Positions 5,956 through 9,236 of a stretch of DNA of 9,236 bases are shown here, piece after piece; positions within the stretch are counted from its first letter, which is position 1; the number at the start of each line of letters is the position of its first letter. Under the pieces are notes generated by a model, which worked only from the letters and a program-made list of their open reading frames with translations, was not told the DNA's origin and searched no databases. The stretch lies in NCBI GenBank assembly GCA_900313745.1, contig OMSM01000337.1, positions 1 to 9,236 on the forward strand. Direction: 5' to 3'. The position numbers were made by a program, and so were the translations under genes. This DNA is from an uncultured Lachnospiraceae bacterium. GTDB taxonomy: Bacteria; Bacillota; Clostridia; Lachnospirales; Lachnospiraceae.

Positions 5956-6921
5956 ATGAGGATCGTAGTTCTGGACGGATACACAGAGAATCCCGGTGAC
6001 CTTTCCTGGGAACCGCTGGAGGCTTTTGGGGATCTTGCGGTCTATGACCGCACCTCTACGGCAGAATCCCCGCTGATAGCGGAGAGAATCGGGAATGCGG
6101 AGGTGGCAGTGACCAACAAGACACCGGTCTCGGCCGCCACTATGGATGCGTGCCCTTCGCTTAAACTGATTGCCGTCCTGGCGACGGGATACAACGTCGT
6201 CGATACGGCGGCTGCGAAGGAGCGAGGAATCCTGGTGGCGAACGTCCCGACTTACGGGACGCAGATAGTCGGACAGTACGCCGTGGGGCTTCTACTGGAG
6301 ATCTGCTCCCACTATGCGCACCATGACCGGGCCGTGAAGGAAGGACGCTGGGAGAACAGTGCCGACTGGTGTTTCTGGGATTATCCGATGATAGAGCTGA
6401 GCGGGAAGACTGCCGGAATCATCGGACTGGGAAGGATCGGCAAGGCGACGGCCAGAATCCTGAATGCCATGGACATGCGCGTCCTTGCGGCGGACAACGT
6501 TCAGAGCGAGGAGGGAAGCAGGCTCGCCGAATACGTAGATCTCGATACGCTCTATGCGGAGTCCGATGTAATCTTTCTGCACTGCCCGCTGCTGCCGGGC
6601 ACGCAGGGCATGATTAACAAAGAGAGCATCGCGCGGATGAAAGACGGGGTGATCCTGATCAACAATTCCAGGGGTCCCCTGATTGTGGAACAGGATCTGG
6701 CGGACGCGCTTAATTCAGGCAAGGTATACGCCGCAGGCCTGGATGTGGTCTCCACGGAGCCCATCCGGGGGGATAATCCGCTGCTTGGGGCGAAGAACTG
6801 TTTCATCACGCCGCACATCTCCTGGGCAGCCAGGGCGGCGAGACAGAGGATCATGGATATTACCGCGGAGAATATCGGCGCGTACGCGGCAGGCCGGCCG
6901 GTAAACATAGTCAATCTGTAG
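5956..6921 (+). CDS. D-2-hydroxyacid dehydrogenase, glycerate/hydroxypyruvate-reductase-like, NAD-type
   Basis: From ATG 5956 the protein is 321 residues, normal for the family, and starts two bases after the isomerase stop. The split substrate-binding domain surrounds a Rossmann domain with GIIGLGRIG (154-162). An acidic residue at the end of the second strand (D180 in LAADN) points to NAD rather than NADP. The catalytic trio is intact: R239 in NNSRGPLI, E268 in LDVVSTEP and H287 in ITPHISWA. Family members reversibly convert a 2-keto acid into the D-2-hydroxy acid in the cytosol. The pattern ATGYNVVD in the substrate loop and the DWCFWDYPMIEL segment before the Rossmann fold resemble glycerate dehydrogenases (HprA type), so hydroxypyruvate/D-glycerate is the most likely pair, though lactate-like or other 2-keto acids cannot be excluded. 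It is translationally close to the isomerase and is followed by a 109-base gap before the tartronate semialdehyde reductase, fitting a C3-acid module. Confidence 0.85.
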   Translation: MRIVVLDGYTENPGDLSWEPLEAFGDLAVYDRTSTAESPLIAERIGNAEVAVTNKTPVSAATMDACPSLKLIAVLATGYNVVDTAAAKERGILVANVPTYGTQIVGQYAVGLLLEICSHYAHHDRAVKEGRWENSADWCFWDYPMIELSGKTAGIIGLGRIGKATARILNAMDMRVLAADNVQSEEGSRLAEYVDLDTLYAESDVIFLHCPLLPGTQGMINKESIARMKDGVILINNSRGPLIVEQDLADALNSGKVYAAGLDVVSTEPIRGDNPLLGAKNCFITPHISWAARAARQRIMDITAENIGAYAAGRPVNIVNL

Positions 6922-7030
6922 AGCGATGCTGCCGGAAGATGGATAAGTTCTGCGAATCCGCGGTATATAAGAGGGCAGACGGCGGACTGGCCGGAGCCGT
7001 ATTGACTGAAGACGAAAGGAACTGACGCAA
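6922..7030. other. Intergenic gap within the gene series
   Basis: This 109-base gap holds no gene. TATATAA at 6964-6970 could serve as a -10 element, but I see no acceptable -35 at 16-18 bases, and TTGACT at 7002-7007 has no -10 before the start codon. ACGGC/GCCGT (6979-6983 and 6996-7000) could form a short stem but has no T-tract, so I do not call a terminator. Readthrough into the next gene is likely. Confidence 0.5.
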
Positions 7031-7927
7031 ATGAAAATCGGACTGATCGGCCTTGGCATCATGGGATGCCCGATGGCTAAGAACATCCTGAAAGCAGGAT
7101 ACAGGGACCTCCTGGTGAGCGATCTGAACAGGGCAAAGGTGGACGAGGTGGTCGCGGCGGGCGCTGTCGGTGCGTCGAACGAGGAGATCGGGAGAAGCTG
7201 CGACGTGGTGATGACCATGCTGCCGAACTCACCCCATGTAAAGAGCGTCATGCTCGGTGAAAACGGCGTAGCCTCCTATATGCGGCCGGGGACGGTTTTT
7301 ATTGATATGAGCTCCATTAACCCGGTCGCCAGCAGGGAGATCGCGGAGCACCTTGCGGCGAAGGGAATCCGGATGCTGGACGCCCCTGTATCCGGCGGCG
7401 AGCCCAAGGCTGTTGACGGGACGCTCAGCTTCATGGTGGGCGGCGATCAGGATCTCTTCGACGAGTATAAGCCTCTCCTTGAGACCATGGGCTCTTCTGT
7501 CGTTCGCTGCGGAGGCATCGGGGCAGGAAATACGACCAAGCTCGCGAACCAGATCATTGTCGCCTGCAATATCCAGGCGCTGGCGGAAGCACTCACGCTC
7601 GCCCAGAAAGCGGGAGTCGATCCCCGCCTCGTATTTGAGGCGATAAAAGGCGGTCTGGCCGGCTCAACGGTCATGAACGCAAAGGCACCGATGATGATAG
7701 ACGGGAATGACAAGCCCGGCTTCATGATCGACCTTCACATCAAGGATCTGAGCAACGTCCTCGACTGCGCGCACACGGTCGGTGCGCCGGTTCCCATGAC
7801 CGCCGGCGTGAACGAAATCCTGCAGTGGCTGCATGCACAGGGAGGCGGAAAGAAGGACCACTCTGCAATCGCCCAGTATTACGAAAGCCTTGCGGGAATC
7901 CGCATTGGGAGAGAAGATATAGAGTAA
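7031..7927 (+). CDS. garR: Tartronate semialdehyde reductase (2-hydroxy-3-oxopropionate reductase)
   Basis: The 298-residue protein follows E. coli GarR nearly along its whole length as I recall it. Features are the dinucleotide motif IGLGIMGCPM (6-15), MLPNSPHVK (63-71), GTVFIDMSS (87-95), the substrate-binding DAPVSGGEPKAVDGTLS (117-133), GAGNTTKLANQ with the catalytic lysine K170 and N174, GGLAGSTVMNAKAPMM, and KPGFMIDLHIKDL. The beta-hydroxyacid dehydrogenase family also contains 3-hydroxyisobutyrate dehydrogenases, but SPHVK, GEPKA and the LAGST block favour GarR/GlxR. It reduces tartronate semialdehyde to D-glycerate with NAD(P)H in the cytosol, in glucarate/galactarate or glyoxylate breakdown. 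D31 after the second strand suits NADH. The ribosome binding site AAAGGA (7015-7020) lies ten bases before the ATG, a slightly long spacing. Its usual partners GarL, GarK, Gcl and GlxK are not in the window; the flanking hydroxyacid dehydrogenases suggest it works in a C3-acid branch linked to glycoside use. Confidence 0.88.
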   Translation: MKIGLIGLGIMGCPMAKNILKAGYRDLLVSDLNRAKVDEVVAAGAVGASNEEIGRSCDVVMTMLPNSPHVKSVMLGENGVASYMRPGTVFIDMSSINPVASREIAEHLAAKGIRMLDAPVSGGEPKAVDGTLSFMVGGDQDLFDEYKPLLETMGSSVVRCGGIGAGNTTKLANQIIVACNIQALAEALTLAQKAGVDPRLVFEAIKGGLAGSTVMNAKAPMMIDGNDKPGFMIDLHIKDLSNVLDCAHTVGAPVPMTAGVNEILQWLHAQGGGKKDHSAIAQYYESLAGIRIGREDIE

Positions 7928-7935
7928 CAGCAGAA

Positions 7936-7962
7936 GGAGACAGGGGACGGTTCTCTGTCTCC
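7936..7962. repeat. REP-like palindromic element
   Basis: GGAGACAG (7936-7943) and CTGTCTCC (7955-7962) are perfect inverted repeats. The inner bases GGGA and TTCT extend the stem to twelve pairs, two of them G-T, with a CGG loop. The core GGGGACGGTTCT, read AGAACCGTCCCC on the other strand, matches a palindrome type I recall as scattered between genes in many Firmicutes and other bacteria and associated with REP-associated tyrosine transposases (RAYTs). No RAYT gene and no second copy are in this window. The stem is followed by CCCCCGG, not a T-run, so it is not a normal intrinsic terminator, though it could stabilise the upstream mRNA end. Confidence 0.55.
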
Positions 7963-8036
7963 CCCGGAAGAATACATTGCGGAGGTGCCGGTCTCGCCGG
8001 GTGAGTTCCTGGCAGGACGCGTGATCCGCTGACCGT

Positions 8037-8045
8037 AAAGGAGGT
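8037..8045 (+). promoter_or_regulatory. Strong ribosome binding site
   Basis: AAAGGAGGT lies seven bases before ATG at 8053. It is close to a full anti-Shine-Dalgarno complement and the strongest such site in the window. It fixes the start of the last dehydrogenase and suggests that this gene is translated independently of garR. Confidence 0.85.
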
Positions 8046-8052
8046 AGGAAGA

Positions 8053-8997
8053 ATGAAGGTCGCGTTTCTGGAACCTCTGGGGATCCCCCAGGAGGCACTG
8101 AAGAAGTGTGTGGATGAGATGCTCGGGGACCGCGTGGAGGCGGTTTACTGTGATACCCGCAATGAGGATCCCGCGGAGCTGGTAAAGAGGAGCGAGGGCG
8201 CGGAGTGCGTGGTGCTCTCAAACATCCGCTTCGGAAAGGAGATCCTTTCTGAGCTGCCGGATCTTAAGTACATCAATGTCGCCTTTACCGGCGTGGACTT
8301 AGTCGATGTGGACTATTGCCGCGAAAAGGGCATCAAGGTCAGCAACTGCGCGGGCTACTCCACGGTCGCGGTGGCGGATCTGGTCTTCGGTTTTGTGATT
8401 GATCTCGCCAGGAACATTCTGCCCTGCAACGACGTGGTGAGAAAGGGCGGCACGAAGAACGGGCTGGTCGGATTTGAGCTGGAGGGGAAGAAGTTCGGCG
8501 TGATCGGTGCCGGCGCCATCGGCTCGAGGGTGCTGCGCATCGCGCAGGCCTTCGGCTGCGAGACGTACGCGTACAACCGCTCGGCAAAGGAGATTCCCGG
8601 CGTGACCTTCCTGCCCATGGAGGAGCTGCTGGCCACCTGTGATATCATTTCCGTGCATGTACCGCAGACGCCCGCGACGATCGGCATGATCGGGGAGAAG
8701 GAGTTCGCCCTGATGAAGCCCGGCGCGCTCTTCATCAACACGGCCAGAGGCCCGATCGTGGACAGCAGAGCGCTCGCGGACGCGTTAAACAGTGGAAAAC
8801 TCGCGGGTGCAGCGGTGGATGTATTCGAGAAGGAGCCGCCGGTTCCGGAGGATCACCCGCTGTTCGGCACAAAGAATCTCATCGCGACGCCGCATGTGGC
8901 CTTCGCGTCGTATCAGGCGTTTGAGAAGAGGGCAGTGATCGTATGTGAGAACATCCGCGGATGGCTGGACGGGGCACCGGTCAATGTGATTGTCTAG
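8053..8997 (+). CDS. D-2-hydroxyacid dehydrogenase, possibly NADP-dependent
   Basis: The 314-residue protein has the full family layout. It begins MKVAFLEPLG and has the VAFTGVDLVD substrate loop (76-85). The Rossmann motif is FGVIGAGAIGSRV (148-160), and the catalytic residues are R232 in NTARGPIVD, E261 in VDVFEKEPP and H281 in ATPHVAFAS. The residues after the second strand are N175-R176 (TYAYNRSAKE) in place of the usual aspartate, a pattern seen in NADP-preferring members. It should reduce a 2-keto acid to a D-2-hydroxy acid, or the reverse, in the cytosol; glyoxylate, hydroxypyruvate or a longer sugar-derived keto acid are possible. It is only distantly similar to the dehydrogenase at 5956-6921 and is not a recent duplicate. 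It is the last gene of the plus-strand series, 125 bases after garR, and is followed by a hairpin terminator. Confidence 0.85.
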   Translation: MKVAFLEPLGIPQEALKKCVDEMLGDRVEAVYCDTRNEDPAELVKRSEGAECVVLSNIRFGKEILSELPDLKYINVAFTGVDLVDVDYCREKGIKVSNCAGYSTVAVADLVFGFVIDLARNILPCNDVVRKGGTKNGLVGFELEGKKFGVIGAGAIGSRVLRIAQAFGCETYAYNRSAKEIPGVTFLPMEELLATCDIISVHVPQTPATIGMIGEKEFALMKPGALFINTARGPIVDSRALADALNSGKLAGAAVDVFEKEPPVPEDHPLFGTKNLIATPHVAFASYQAFEKRAVIVCENIRGWLDGAPVNVIV

Positions 8998-9055
8998 CAG
9001 GCAGTGCCGGCGGACATCGGACGGGCCTGGACCTGTGAGATGAAGTGCGGATCGG

Positions 9056-9071
9056 ACGGGCATAAGCCCGT
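9056..9071. other. Small perfect hairpin before the terminator
   Basis: ACGGGC and GCCCGT pair perfectly around an ATAA loop. On the plus strand it is followed by GAAAGAAAAAGA, so it cannot terminate plus-strand transcription by the usual mechanism. It may protect the 3' end of the transcript or assist the terminator that follows. Confidence 0.4.
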
Positions 9072-9082
9072 GAAAGAAAAAG

Positions 9083-9124
9083 AATCGGATGGGCGGCGCA
9101 GGCCGGCTCATCCGATTTTGATTT
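9083..9124. terminator. Bidirectional intrinsic terminator
   Basis: AATCGGATGGGC (9083-9094) pairs with GCTCATCCGATT (9106-9117) in a twelve-base stem with one G-T pair. GGC/GCC can extend it over a bulged G to a GCAG loop. TTTTGATTT follows on the plus strand. On the minus strand the other end reads TTCTTTTTCTTTC, also a T-rich tract. It lies 86 bases after the stop of the last plus-strand gene and about 29 bases beyond the stop of the convergent gene, so it can serve both. Confidence 0.85.
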
Positions 9125-9145
9125 AGAGGATTACTGTATGGATCC

Positions 9146-9236
9146 TCAGGCCTTCTGCTTCTTTCTGGAGGTGAGGACGACCAGTGTGACGGACGAGGCG
9201 TAGACCAGGGTGACGAGCCAGTAGAAGGGACGGACA
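9146..9236 (-). CDS. Membrane protein, C-terminal end only
   Basis: On the minus strand a frame enters from the right edge and ends with TGA at 9148-9146. The visible 29 residues read VRPFYWLVTLVYASS, then VTLVVLTSRKKQKA. The first part is a hydrophobic helix of about 20 residues and the rest a short basic tail, as expected for a final transmembrane helix with a cytoplasmic C-terminus. Codon choice and the shared terminator downstream support it as a real gene. A transporter would suit the neighbourhood, but too little is visible to name a family. It converges on the plus-strand cluster and is probably a separate transcription unit. Confidence 0.6.
   Translation of the reverse strand, partial: VRPFYWLVTLVYASSVTLVVLTSRKKQKA

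Larger units (their letters stand above)
7928..8052. other. Intergenic gap with REP-like hairpin and strong ribosome binding site
   Basis: This 125-base gap separates garR from the last dehydrogenase gene. It holds the palindrome at 7936-7962 and the ribosome binding site at 8037-8045, both listed separately. I see no convincing promoter and no T-tract after the hairpin, so the downstream gene may be reached by readthrough. Confidence 0.5.

Noticed and set aside
7002..7007. TTGACT as the -35 of a garR promoter
   Set aside because: No -10-like hexamer lies 16-18 bases downstream; that position falls at the start codon.
7936..7962. Intrinsic terminator after garR
   Set aside because: The stem is strong but is followed by CCCCCGGAAG, with no T-tract on either strand.
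1..9236. CRISPR array, tRNA, rRNA, insertion sequence or phage genes
   Set aside because: I looked for direct repeats, cloverleaf patterns, transposase motifs and terminal inverted repeats and saw none beyond the single REP-like hairpin.

Overview
The window looks like a GC-rich chromosomal segment of an anaerobic, probably gut-associated, Firmicute (Clostridia; Lachnospiraceae or Oscillospiraceae would fit). This rests on strong AGGAGG-type ribosome binding sites, tight operon packing, a citrate-lyase remnant of clostridial type, and the mix of a cytosolic glycosidase-like family with D-2-hydroxyacid dehydrogenases. No marker gene fixes the taxon, so this is inference.

Layout. Positions 1-173 (minus strand) hold the 5' end of a gene whose first 57 residues resemble the N-termini of the two large plus-strand genes. 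A 287-base divergent spacer (174-460) follows, with two palindromes and possible back-to-back promoters. Positions 461-927 hold a broken chimera: the N-terminal part of a fumarylacetoacetate-hydrolase (FAH) family enzyme, frameshifted near 580-600, joined to the C-terminal end of a citrate lyase alpha chain (CitF). Then comes a plus-strand gene series: two large TIM-barrel glycoside-hydrolase-like proteins (963-2918 and 2955-5054), a xylose-isomerase-like TIM-barrel isomerase/epimerase (5051-5953), a D-2-hydroxyacid dehydrogenase (5956-6921), a tartronate semialdehyde reductase close to E. coli GarR (7031-7927), and a second D-2-hydroxyacid dehydrogenase (8053-8997). A REP-like hairpin sits between the last two. 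A hairpin with T-tracts on both sides (9083-9124) ends the series and probably also the convergent membrane-protein gene whose last 29 codons are at 9146-9235.

How the genes may work together. None of the readable glycosidase-like N-termini has a signal peptide, so these proteins should act in the cytoplasm on imported small glycosides. The three enzyme types downstream match the reaction types of the hydroxypyruvate / tartronate semialdehyde / glycerate triangle: an isomerase, a glycerate/hydroxypyruvate-type dehydrogenase and GarR. A reasonable hypothesis is a catabolic locus for a glycoside whose aglycone or sugar acid enters metabolism as a C3 hydroxy acid. No kinase, aldolase or identifiable transporter is in the window, so the substrate is not determined.
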